From Bidens hawaiensis (lineage: Eukaryota > Streptophyta > Magnoliopsida > Asterales > Asteraceae), in contig JAIQDT010003019.1 in NCBI GenBank assembly GCA_021521415.1, positions 1 to 64,000 of the forward strand: a stretch of 64,000 nucleotides of DNA, given 5' to 3'. Under the pieces are notes generated by a model. That model did not search any database. It was not told the DNA's origin and saw nothing but the letters and a program-made list of their open reading frames with translations. Position numbers and translations under genes: made by a program. Each line of letters starts with the position of its first letter. The first letter of the stretch is position 1. This document shows, piece by piece, positions 1 through 8,651 of the stretch.

Positions 1-6
1 GAGAAA

Positions 7-772
7 TTGTTTAATTCAGTTTGGGTGTGGAACTGGAGAAGGCGTCCTAGGGGTGGGGTGGAGGACACTCAGCTCGAGGAGTTGATATCTCTTCTAGATT
101 CAGTTTCTTTGAGTGATTCGGATGATAAATTGATTTGGGACTTGGATTTTGATGACACGTTCTCGGTTAAAGGAGTCAGATCCTACTTGGATTGTCAGGA
201 GCTGCCAGAGGGTGGCATCCCTACGAGATGGAATAAATTCGTGCCAAGGAAGGTTAACATCATGATTTGGCGCCTGCTTCTAGATTATCTCTCGACTAGA
301 TTTAATTTAAGTCGTAAAGGTTTTGATATTCCTTCAATATTATGCCCAATTTGTTTGAATTCGGTGGAAGTTTTGGATACATTTTTGGAGGGTGTCACCT
401 TGCTTCAAAGATTTGGAATGCTATCGGTCGTTGGTTGGAGGTGTCTCTTCCGGGTGATAAAGGACCTAAAAATATTTTAGAATGGTTGGATTCTTTAGGA
501 TGGGTGAAAAAGAAAAAAGATGTTATTGAGGTGATTATCTATACGGCATGGTGGACTATTTGGAGAGCTCGGAATGAGATTATTTTTAGCCAACCCCAAT
601 GATAACAAAGACACTCTATTTGATTCGATTGTTTCAGTTTCGTATTTGTGGTTATCATCTCGTAATTGTAAGTTTTATTTGAATTGGGTGGCGTGGCTCA
701 AAAACCTGTGACCCCCGGTTAGGTTTTTCTTTCTGAGTGTGGTTTTTATTTCAAGCTTGCCTTTTAAAAAAA
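7..772 (+). pseudogene. LINE 3' end with reverse-transcriptase zinc-binding region, copy 1
   Basis: This is the C-terminal end of a non-LTR retrotransposon ORF2. The reading frame at 7-480 contains the plant zf-RVT pattern that follows the RT in LINEs: a WNKFVPRKVNIMIWRL stretch and then a CPIC pair. The frame breaks near position 400, and the rest of the protein (WW.IWRARNEIIF) continues in another frame at 342-602. After the stop come a T-rich tail and a short A-run at about 765-775, which fits a LINE 3' end. No RT or endonuclease domain is present, so the copy is 5' truncated or begins outside the window. It is not functional. Confidence 0.8.
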
Positions 773-1860
773 AAATTGTATTTACTAGTGTTTATATAGA
801 CCAATGAAAACATTATAATTTTAAGATTGTATTTACGAGTCTAATTATTAATCTCTCGTGAATACATTGATGTTATGTTATGGTCACGGGTGAGTACACT
901 CAATATATTGATCTTGTATATTATCAGTCAATCTTTACCGTATAGTTTAAACCGTTTAGTTGAACGACATATTGTGTGGGGTTTAATTACTGAGAATCTT
1001 TACCGTATAGTTTAAACCGTTCTCGGTTAAAGGAGTCAGATCCTACTTGAGTTGTCAGGAGCTGCCAGAGGGTGGCATCCCTACGAGATGGAATAAATTC
1101 GTGCCAAGGAAGGTTAACATCATGATTTGGCGCCTGCTTCTAGATTATCTCTCGACTAGATTTAATTTAAGTCGTAAAGGTTTTGATATTCCTTCAATAT
1201 TATGCCCAATTTGTTTGAATTCGGTGGAAGTTTTGGATACATTTTTGGAGGGTGTCACCTTGCTTCAAAGATTTGGAATGCTATCGGTCGTTGGTTGGAG
1301 GTGTCTCTTCCGGGTGATAAAGGACCTAAAAATATTTTAGAATGGTTGGATTTTTTAGGATGGGTGAAAAAGAAAAAAAATGTTATTGAGGTGATTATCT
1401 ATACGGCATGATGGACTATTTGGAGAGCTCGGAATGAGATTATTTTTAGCCAACCCAATGATAACAAAGACACTCTATTTGATTCGATTGTTTCAGTTTC
1501 GTATTTGTGGTTATCATCTCGTAATTGTAAGTTTTATTTGAACTGGGTGGCGTGGCTCAAAAACCTGTGACCCCCGGTTAGGTTTTTCTTTCTGAGTGTG
1601 GTTTTTATTTCAAGCTTGCCTTTTAAAAAAAAAAAAAATTGTATTTACTAGTGTTTATATAGACCAATTAAAACATTATAATTTTAAGATTGTATTTACG
1701 AGTCTAATTATTAATCTCTCGTGAATACATTGATGTTATGTTATGGTCACGGGTGAGTACACTCAATATATTGATCTTGTATATTATCAGTCAAACTTTA
1801 CCGTATAGTTTAAACCGTTTAGTTGAACGACATATTGTGTGGGGTTTAATTACTGAGAAT
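161..1860. repeat. 860-bp tandem duplication of LINE tail plus flank
   Basis: Positions 161-1020 and 1021-1860 align along their whole length, including about 225 bp of sequence beyond the LINE A-tail. The junction lies in a short repeated stretch (ctttaccgtatagtttaaac, at about 926 and again at about 998). This points to a local duplication through microhomology rather than two retrotransposition events. Nothing else is recognisable in 1861-2105, which is AT-rich. Confidence 0.85.
1021..1635 (+). pseudogene. LINE 3' end, copy 2 (tandem duplicate)
   Basis: This is a near-identical second copy of the LINE tail, shifted by 860 bp. Changes against copy 1 include a small alteration near 1050 that creates a stop, one A lost in the CCCCAATG run near 1456, a TGG to TGA change in the TAWWTIW stretch (near 1411), and a longer A-run near 1626-1638. 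It is more decayed than copy 1 and not coding. Confidence 0.8.
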
Positions 1861-2127
1861 GTCGAAAGCAAATGACATGGACACACGAACGAAAACTGGT
1901 TGGCTCCAACTAGAACCTTAAATGCTCTATTTCTCTCTCATATTCACTTGTCATTTCAATTTATTATTTACTAGCCACAACAATATCAAATCAAAGTTGC
2001 ACTTTATTATCTATCATTTAACCAAAATTACATTAATAATTCACCTAAGTTAATTATTATAAAAATGCTCATATTGTCTCTCATGAGTCTATTTTCTTGT
2101 TTTCCGTTAGGGGTAGAGGTGCACAAA

Positions 2128-2354
2128 TCGGTTTTTTTTGAAAAAAACCGGTTCGGTTATTAACCGGACCGGTTTTTTTTTATCCAGAAAAAAACCGGTT
2201 TCGGTTAATAACCGGACCGGTTATTAACCGGTTTTTATTGCTGAAAACTCAAACCGGCCAAACCGGTTTGGACCGGTTTAAAAAACCGGTTAGAACCGGT
2301 TATTAAACCGGTTTTTTATAACCGGTTTTTAATAACCGGTCTAACCGGTTAACC

Positions 2355-2356
<2 letters not shown>
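2128..2356. repeat. Subterminal AACCGGTT array, left end of hAT
   Basis: About fifteen copies of the self-complementary core AACCGGTT or half-sites occur in both orientations just inside the left terminal repeat. hAT transposases bind short subterminal repeats through the BED finger, so these are probable transposase-binding sites. Confidence 0.8.
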
Positions 2357-2396
<40 letters not shown>

Positions 2397-2421
2397 CTTT
2401 AGGGTTTAGGGTTTAGGGTTT
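2357..2421. repeat. 40-nt poly(T) followed by TTTAGGG telomere-type repeats
   Basis: A run of 40 T (2357-2396) is followed, after one C, by three TTTAGGG units and a partial fourth (2398-2421), the plant telomere unit. They lie inside the hAT element between the left subterminal array and the 3' end of the transposase gene. In promoters, short telo-boxes are bound by TRB/Myb factors; here the function is unknown. Confidence 0.85.
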
Positions 2422-2583
2422 CGTTGTTAGCATTCTTTGCTTGGAAGATTAAAAACACATAACTTTCATTTATAGCTTTTACATTAAAAATACAAACATT
2501 AAATCGTTATCGCATATTCGTAACTCAAAAATACAAACATTAAAGAATGCTTAGACACGATTACATTAACAAGTTGATGTTTG

Positions 2584-4686
2584 TTACTCATTTTCTTCGC
2601 TACCCGATCCCGAGCTATTCCTTAGGTAATCGTCGTACGCGGCTTCTTCATCGGTCATTGGTTGAATGTGTCCTTGATTGACCTCGTCTTCATACAAGGC
2701 CGCCTCATAGTCCATTTCCCCCTCGAGTGAGCGTTGATGTTGTGCCCTGTCTAAAGAGTCCAAGTAATCCTTGTAGCAAATCGACATCTCTACAGCTGCT
2801 GGAGTGAGTCGAGTCCTCCTAATCGATATAACCCTGCCAGAAACAGAAAAAGCAGACTCCGAAGCTACCGTGGAAGCTTGGACCGTTAGTAAATCTTTGG
2901 CCATGGCGGCGAGGATCGGAAACTCATCCTCCTTACCTCTCCACCAAGCCAGCAAATCAAGACTTCTAAATTCATCCGGAGTCATGTGTTTCACAAAGTT
3001 GGTACCACCATACCTTCCAAGTTCACTGCTTGGGGTGTTTACCCTTTGACGTTTACCGGCGTCTTCCCAAATCATGTAGTACATCCCCATTTCAAGGTCG
3101 GTTTGGGATTGGGATTGGGCAACAGCTCTTAACGAGTCATGAATTTGGGAAGACGACCCGTGTTTTGTAAGGTAAACATCATACATGTTTGCCAATGTGG
3201 TGTTGAAATCATTCTTTAAAGTTTGGCTATAATAGGGGTTTTGATCGTCGTTTAACCCTAGCTCATCACAAATTTTTTCTATTAAAGCTTCAACACCACC
3301 AACATTGATGCAAGGGTTTAACGCAGCCGCACAGGTCAAAACAGCGGGTAGTTGTTGAAAATATTTTATAAATTTTTCTTTCATTTTTGCACCCATATCA
3401 AAATAAGGTGCACCCCTACAATGAATTTCAGTCAACTTTGTGCACATGACAGCAATTTTTGGTAAAGCAATGGGGCTTGTTGGATAGTAAACCCCGGATA
3501 AACTAGTTGTGCAAGATTTAAAAATTTGAAGAACCTCCGTAACGATCTCAATCAATAACCAGTTTCTAGGATCGTACGGTGCACATTTACCCCTACTTGA
3601 CATTATTTGATGAAACGCAACTAGTGATTCTTTTTGTTGGATGGCTTTCTCAAACATATCACAAGTCGAGTTCCATCTTGTTGGACAATCCCAATTGGGC
3701 CCCAACCATTGACAATTAGCTTCATCACAAAATTTTTTGTATCTTGAAAATGTTTTATTGTTGCTAAAAACATCTCGTAACATTCTTTTAAAATTGTTTC
3801 TTTGCGTTTCGATCACGTTTAACCCATCTTGCACGGCCAAGTTGATAATATGTGCAATGCATCGGCTATGAAAAAACGCTCCATCACAAATAGGTTTATA
3901 CTTTAATTTTAAATGGCCAACCGCGGCCGTATTGTTGGACGCGTTATCAAACGATATTGAAAAGATTTTATCTTCAATCTTGTATTGTCGAATGACTTTA
4001 TCCAAGAGTTTAAAAATATTTCTACCCGTGTGCGGGTAATCAAACAATTGAAACGCAACGGTTCGTTTCATCATTTGCCACGACCGGGGGTCAACCCAAT
4101 GAGCCGTCACACAAATGTATGAGTCGGGCGAACCATTAGGTACCGACCACACATCCGTTGTTAAGTTCACACCAGTTTGTAAGTTTGAAAAGTATGAAAT
4201 TAGTTCGGATTTAGCGTTTTTCCATGCTTTAAGCATATCTCTTCTAAGGGTCGAACGACTTACGTGTTGGTAGCGTGGTTGAACATACTTTTGCATCATC
4301 TCCGTGAATTGAGGGTTGTCGAAGTGGTTGAAAGGAAGTGATTGTTGAATCACAAAGTTGCCAAACTGTTGACGTACCGCTTCAAGGTCGTACGTAAACA
4401 CCGTTCCTTGATTCGTCATCTCCGGCTGCGAACTACTTCCGGATTCGTCCTTCAAGACCTTGCAAGAGGGCCTTTCTACATGAGCTCTTAAACCGGAGTT
4501 TGCTTCTTTGTTATAAAACTTCAAACAATGTTTGCATCTAGCTTTTTGGGTTCCGTTAGACATTTCGCATAGGTCGAAATGTTGCCAAATATCTTGGTTT
4601 CGTTTCGTGGGGATGACCCGAACGACGGTTTCTCCCGTGTTCGAGGCACCCATGTTGACCGATGAAGCAGCACTTTGGGAGGCCAT
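2584..4686 (-). CDS. hAT transposase (BED zinc finger, hAT C-terminal dimerisation domain)
   Basis: This is a 700-aa single-exon protein, a usual length for plant Ac-type hAT transposases. Residues about 30-76 form a BED zinc finger (W34, C51-x2-C54, H69, C75) that would bind the element's ends. LTTDVWS (D178) and SFDNASNN (D247) fit the first two catalytic acidic positions of the hAT RNase H-like core. RCIAHIINL follows at about 275. The C-terminal hATC domain (ASESAFSVSGRVIS.RR..L) lies at about residues 610-650 and probably carries the third acidic residue. The first ATG is used; no frameshift or stop is visible. The protein cuts and pastes the element in the nucleus. A TATA box lies about 155 bp upstream of the ATG. 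Activity is inferred, not shown. Confidence 0.93.
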   Translation of the reverse strand: MASQSAASSVNMGASNTGETVVRVIPTKRNQDIWQHFDLCEMSNGTQKARCKHCLKFYNKEANSGLRAHVERPSCKVLKDESGSSSQPEMTNQGTVFTYDLEAVRQQFGNFVIQQSLPFNHFDNPQFTEMMQKYVQPRYQHVSRSTLRRDMLKAWKNAKSELISYFSNLQTGVNLTTDVWSVPNGSPDSYICVTAHWVDPRSWQMMKRTVAFQLFDYPHTGRNIFKLLDKVIRQYKIEDKIFSISFDNASNNTAAVGHLKLKYKPICDGAFFHSRCIAHIINLAVQDGLNVIETQRNNFKRMLRDVFSNNKTFSRYKKFCDEANCQWLGPNWDCPTRWNSTCDMFEKAIQQKESLVAFHQIMSSRGKCAPYDPRNWLLIEIVTEVLQIFKSCTTSLSGVYYPTSPIALPKIAVMCTKLTEIHCRGAPYFDMGAKMKEKFIKYFQQLPAVLTCAAALNPCINVGGVEALIEKICDELGLNDDQNPYYSQTLKNDFNTTLANMYDVYLTKHGSSSQIHDSLRAVAQSQSQTDLEMGMYYMIWEDAGKRQRVNTPSSELGRYGGTNFVKHMTPDEFRSLDLLAWWRGKEDEFPILAAMAKDLLTVQASTVASESAFSVSGRVISIRRTRLTPAAVEMSICYKDYLDSLDRAQHQRSLEGEMDYEAALYEDEVNQGHIQPMTDEEAAYDDYLRNSSGSGSEENE

Positions 4687-4840
4687 GATAATCGACTACG
4701 AATTAAGAGTGGTATACTCGAGTATGAAATAAACGACTACGAAAGAAGAGCGTTTGGAGTTATAATCGCGTATGAAATAAACGTTTAGAGCTTTTGGAGT
4801 TGTATAATCAAGTGTGATCTAACCAATACCCAACCTAAAC

Positions 4841-4848
4841 TATATATA
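4841..4848 (-). promoter_or_regulatory. Probable TATA box of the hAT transposase
   Basis: TATATATA is followed on the minus strand by about 155 bp before the transposase ATG. Between them is a partly duplicated leader (two copies of a motif containing agtatgaaataaac). Spacing suits a plant core promoter with a leader of roughly 120 nt. Confidence 0.5.
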
Positions 4849-4919
4849 GATGTTTGTGGGGGTAAAAAAACCAAAAAAACGGCTAAAAAAACGGGCAAAA
4901 AAAAAAAAAACGGCTATAA

Positions 4920-5235
4920 AGCCGTTTGGTAACGTTCGAAAACCGGTTTAACCGGTTAACCGGTTATTAAAAAACCGGTTAACCGGTTTTTTTTATAACG
5001 GCTATAAACCGGTTATTTTAAAAACCGGTTAACCGGTTTTTTAATAACCGGTTATTAAAAAAAACCGGTTTTTTTAATAACCGGTTATAAAACCGGTTTT
5101 GGCTCCAAAAAGTATAACCGATACGTAAACCGGTTACGTAAACCGGTCAAACCGGTTTTTAAAAAAACCGGTTTTTAAAAAACCGGTTTTTCCGGTTAAC
5201 CGCCCAAACCGGTTCCGTAACCGGTTTTTTTGAAC
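4920..5235. repeat. Subterminal AACCGGTT array, right end of hAT
   Basis: This mirrors the left array: about twenty AACCGGTT or AACCGG/CCGGTT units in both orientations, interspersed with A or T runs, between the promoter and the right terminal repeat. It is longer than the left array, giving asymmetric ends. Confidence 0.8.
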
Positions 5236-5250
5236 ACCTCTAGTTAGGGG

Positions 5251-6588
5251 TGTCGGTTTTAACTATACCTGATTACTGAACCAATTTTGAAGCCAAAATG
5301 AAGCAAAATTCGACTTAACTGAACCCGATCAAAGATAAAAACCGAACCCAACTAGTATGTAATTGGGTCGGTATATGGTTAGAAAAGCGTCTATTTAGGT
5401 TAACCCGAGCAACCTGAATTCCCTATAACATAATTCTCAAAATTTTCTAGATTGACAGCCAATTAACCCCGGCTAATCATATACCGTTTGTTATTGTTGT
5501 TCATTCAAATATTCGATTGTGGTTATGGAGTCAAAAGTGTAATCATGGAGTCACAAAGATGTTAACAATCGGGCCGTCGAGGATATAGTTGTTGAGTAAA
5601 TACAACTATTGATCCCCCACTATAATATAAGTATACTACAACTATTTGGAACAAGACTATATGAATTGGTTGACATTTTTTGTTTGCCACTACAATGCCA
5701 ACAAGAACATGATAAGACTTGAATCTTAACTACTCCATCATCACTAAAGATACACATGCTATGCATATCCTACCAAAAATGTATGCCATCTTGTATAAAA
5801 ATTTGGCATGAGTTAGAAGCATAACTACCCCATCCTTACTAATAACTAGAGGCATCAGTACGTGTAAAATGACACCATCATGGCAGACTACTTGCCCACG
5901 CCCACACGCATGCTCAATTAATTATAACATCAAAGATTCAAGCTTGCAAGTTTGCACAGGCATAAGGATGTTGACAGGGCCGGCCCTAGGGTTGGGCAAG
6001 CCTGACAACCGGCCGGGGCACGTGATCTTCGGGGGCCAATTTTTTTTTAGTTAATTGAGTAGGTGTAGTGATGAAACCTGAAGTATGAAGATGTAAGAGC
6101 ATTCTCAGTCTGTTCCCTACCATATATCCATATATATTATATATTTATACTAAAAAATACTGTATTTTCTCTATCCTATTTATTAAATAAGCTTGTTTAT
6201 ACCTTTATAATCATACTTTCTCTTTCTTTTACTCAACCATTTTATGAAAATATTAAAAAATTATATAGTATCTACAGTGAAACTCCAAATTTAACTTTTC
6301 CGTATAACATTTTTTCTCTCTCTTCTTTACTCATAACCATACCATATAATTTGCAAATCTCCTCTCACACAATCTTAGGGATCAGATTGAGAATGCTCTA
6401 AAAAAGATGAAGATTTGATGTAAAAAAGATGATATAAAGGATATTTTTGGAATTACGTAATTCAATAGGTGTGTAGTAGTCAAAGTCACTGCAGGCTATA
6501 GAGTACTTTTTGAAATGCCTAGTATGGTAGTACTAAATACCAAGTATAATTATAATCAATAGTTTGAAATCTGCAACTCTTTTATTTA
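5251..6588. other. AT-rich intergenic DNA with a possible transposon edge
   Basis: No gene is supported. A stretch starting near 5975 (AGGGCCGGCCCTAGGG, then GGGGGCCAATTTTTTTT near 6032) looks like the edge of a non-autonomous DNA transposon type common in plants; a related start occurs near 39547. Its partner end was not found. Positions 5919-5974 recur at 35817-35872. Confidence 0.4.
5919..5974 (+). repeat. 56-bp direct repeat, left copy
   Basis: This segment matches 35817-35872 with three mismatches and no gap. The two copies lie outside either end of the MULE complex (0.6 kb and 0.3 kb from its duplications). Flanking sequence does not align. Confidence 0.75.
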
Positions 6589-6619
6589 GGGTCCAGCTAG
6601 GACACCCACCACACCCATG

Positions 6620-6653
6620 AATACGTTGCGTATAGGCCTATACGCGGCGTATT
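6620..6653. repeat. 34-bp CpG palindrome P1 (left end of MULE)
   Basis: Half-site AATACGTTGCGTATAG, then GC, then CTATACGCGGCGTATT. Family consensus half-site is AATACGCCGCGTATAG. The two mismatches here are C-to-T changes at former CpG/CpNpG-rich positions. Confidence 0.9.
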
Positions 6654-6710
6654 AGGATACGATTTGACATCCTAACCTGGCTTTGTCATAGGATTATCGG
6701 ATCGTACCCT

Positions 6711-6744
6711 AATACGCTGCGTATAGACCTATACGCGACGTATT
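6711..6744. repeat. 34-bp CpG palindrome P2
   Basis: Half-sites AATACGCTGCGTATAG and CTATACGCGACGTATT around AC. It lies 57 bp after P1 and just before the promoter-like TATTATTGGAG sequence of the 5' gene fragment. The P1-P2 spacer contains a weak inverted repeat (ATCCTAACC / TAGGAT). Confidence 0.9.
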
Positions 6745-6867
6745 GGGTTTTGTATATTATTGGAGTATGGCTCCCTCCTCTCCCTCTCCACCCTTTCTCT
6801 TTTCTTTTTTTTTTACCTCACCCTCACCCTCACCCTCCCTCTTCATTCAACTAACACCAACAACCAT

Positions 6868-7361
6868 ATGTTTTCGGAGTCGGGTGAGGAGATGCTGGGC
6901 GGCGTTAACGGTCAGTCGGAGTTAAACCAGGTTTCGTTTTATCTTTATTTAGTACATGTTAGGACATAGTTGTACATGTTAGGACATAGTTGTACATGTT
7001 AGGACAGAGATTTGGTGAATGTTTACTTTTGAAATTTGTCTAGGCACCGACCGTTATATTACACCATGCCTACTATATAGACACCACCTATATGAGCCTG
7101 AACTGTTTTACGGTAACCCTAGTTCACCAATAGATTTCCCGTTCTGTTACCGTTATTGTTAAAATTTTTATTATATTATTACTATTAAAATATTAATATT
7201 ATTATTAAGATATTGTTGTTATGAAAATATTATTGTTAATAAAATAAAATACTATTATTGTATTTATTAAAATAGTATTATTATTATTAAAATAATAATA
7301 TTAAAATATTAATTATTATTATTAAAATATTATTAAAATAATTTTAATAAAATATTAATTA

Positions 7362-7393
<32 letters not shown>

Positions 7394-7528
7394 TAAACAT
7401 ATAATTATTAGTATTAAAGCATTAATTTTTATATTATTATTAGTACTAAAATATTATTATTATTAGGTACCTGATGTACGCTAGAGATTCAGATGCCAGG
7501 GTTAGACGGCGACGCAAGACGTTCGGAG
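6868..7528 (+). pseudogene. Chimeric 5' fragment resembling both MULE genes
   Basis: Three exon-like pieces are seen. 6868-6930 begins with ATG, ends ..LNQ and is followed by GTTTCGTTxTAT, exactly like exon 1 of the transposase gene at 16279-16371. About 7044-7139 contains YEPELFYGNPSSP, like exon 2 (CQPEQFYGNTGS at 16446-16544). 7467-7528 encodes YARDSDARVRRRR..FGG, like YARDSDKGAKRRYDTVGG in the second gene at 33774. The fragment therefore joins the start of gene A to an exon of gene B with the middle missing, as in a deletion derivative. AT-rich introns with ATT repeats lie between. Nothing here is likely functional. Confidence 0.55.
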
Positions 7529-7640
7529 GTACGTTCATATAGCGTATTGTATAATATAATATAATATAATATAATAATATTATTTTATTATTATATTATA
7601 TTATGTTATATTGTATTATATCAAACGGGTGCTGGTTATG
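7140..7640. repeat. ATT/TAATA low-complexity tracts
   Basis: Long ATT-, ATTATT- and ATAAT-type runs flank the short exon-like piece at 7467-7528. They resemble the intron repeats of the second MULE gene around 33060-33260 and 33630-33770. Confidence 0.8.
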
Positions 7641-7649
7641 TTAGTGAGT

Positions 7650-8529
7650 TTTTTTAGAAAAGCCCACCAGTATTGTCTTATTATGGTTTTTTTTATTTCT
7701 TTTCTTTTCTTTTGTTATTATTAATGTTATTTATAATAATTATTATTAATATTAATATTATTTACTTATCAATAACATATTATTATTCGAAGTTCGATAA
7801 AGGGCGTTCATTAGCAGGACTTATTTGGGAAAATTGACAGTGGGAAACGAAGTTTTAATTTATTGGCTGGTTTCGTTATGGGCATCTTGAATCAGTTACA
7901 ATGGCTTACTTGGGAAAACTGGCATTTCCAAACGAACTTTCAATTTCTTGGCTGCTTTCGTTATCGACATCTCAAATCTGGCTCTTCGATTTCTTCGAAC
8001 TCCAACTGTCTTGACCGTTGGTCACCACCGGAAACTGTAGTTGTGTTCACTCAAACACATATCAGTCGTCACTAAGCTTGAGCTGAGGCTTGTTATTAGT
8101 TTTATTTTTAGTTGGGGGTATTCTAAGTTGATCATCTTGCGTATATTAAAGAATTATTGGCTTATATATATACGTATATATATAGTAGATGTGCAGTATA
8201 AGAATTCATTGCGCCGACATAACCAGCACCAGATCGAGACACTAGTTTGATGAGTTTGAATCTCTCAGATCCACGGTATCCGCTAACGACAGCGAGAACG
8301 GGGGCCCTTATTTGGACAGATAGGTGGAAATTCGGTCATTGCTCCAACCTAACCAGTACCAGATTGAGATATTAGTTCGGACTTAGCTGAACCGGTTGAC
8401 ACATATGCAGACGTGGATTTAGGTTCGGTGTTGACGCGGATATTAACACGTTTGTTTACAGCTTTCGTTGTCACCGGCATAATACACAATGAAAGCACAA
8501 ACTCAAACAACAATCCATACAATAGCAAT
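7650..8529 (+). repeat. Left arm of large inverted repeat (hairpin) in the MULE
   Basis: Going inward, this sequence is matched in reverse complement by 16045 back to 15257, and then, once the solo-LTR nest is removed, by 8651 back to 8579. The outer edge (TTTAGAAAAGCCCACC..TTGTCTTATTATGG) pairs with 15995-16045. The inner 40 bp pair almost perfectly. Similarity of the two arms is roughly 80-85 percent by eye over most of the length and higher near the loop. A short reading frame in the arm (GCFRYRHLKSGSSISSNSN) recurs in the other arm but matches no family I know. Confidence 0.85.
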
Positions 8530-8578
8530 TGTCTTCATTATTTTTCTCTTCTTCTTGTTTGACTGGTCGTTGAAGAGG

Positions 8579-8651
8579 ATTGCTATTGTATGAATTGTTG
8601 TTTGAGTTTGTGCTTTCATTGTGTATTATGCAAACGTGTTAATATCAGCGT
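8579..8651 (-). repeat. Right arm of the large inverted repeat, loop-proximal part
   Basis: The first 52 bases reverse-complement the segment ending at 8529 with one mismatch, and CAAACGTGTTAATATC (8632-8647) pairs with a copy near 8440-8456, leaving about 25 extra bases in the left arm. The 49-nt loop is 8530-8578. The arm is broken at 8651 by the solo LTR. Confidence 0.88.

Larger units (their letters stand above)
2114..5242 (-). mobile_element. Complete hAT-superfamily DNA transposon
   Basis: The ends form a terminal inverted repeat: TAGAGGTGCACAAA at 2114 and the reverse complement of TAGAGGTGTTCAAA ending at 5242. Directly outside is an exact 8-bp target duplication, GTTAGGGG, at 2106-2113 and 5243-5250; 8 bp is the size hAT transposases make. 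The 3129-bp element encodes one uninterrupted transposase on the minus strand and has dense AACCGGTT-type subterminal arrays. Intact ends, intact ORF and a perfect duplication indicate a recent, possibly autonomous insertion. Confidence 0.93.

Noticed and set aside
7863..8250. Short ORFs shared by both inverted-repeat arms
   Set aside because: The shared frame reflects DNA similarity of the arms; stops and lack of any domain argue against a protein.
8480..8632. microRNA-like foldback with 52-bp near-perfect arms
   Set aside because: The stem continues for about 0.85 kb on each side, so it is part of a long inverted repeat rather than a miRNA precursor.
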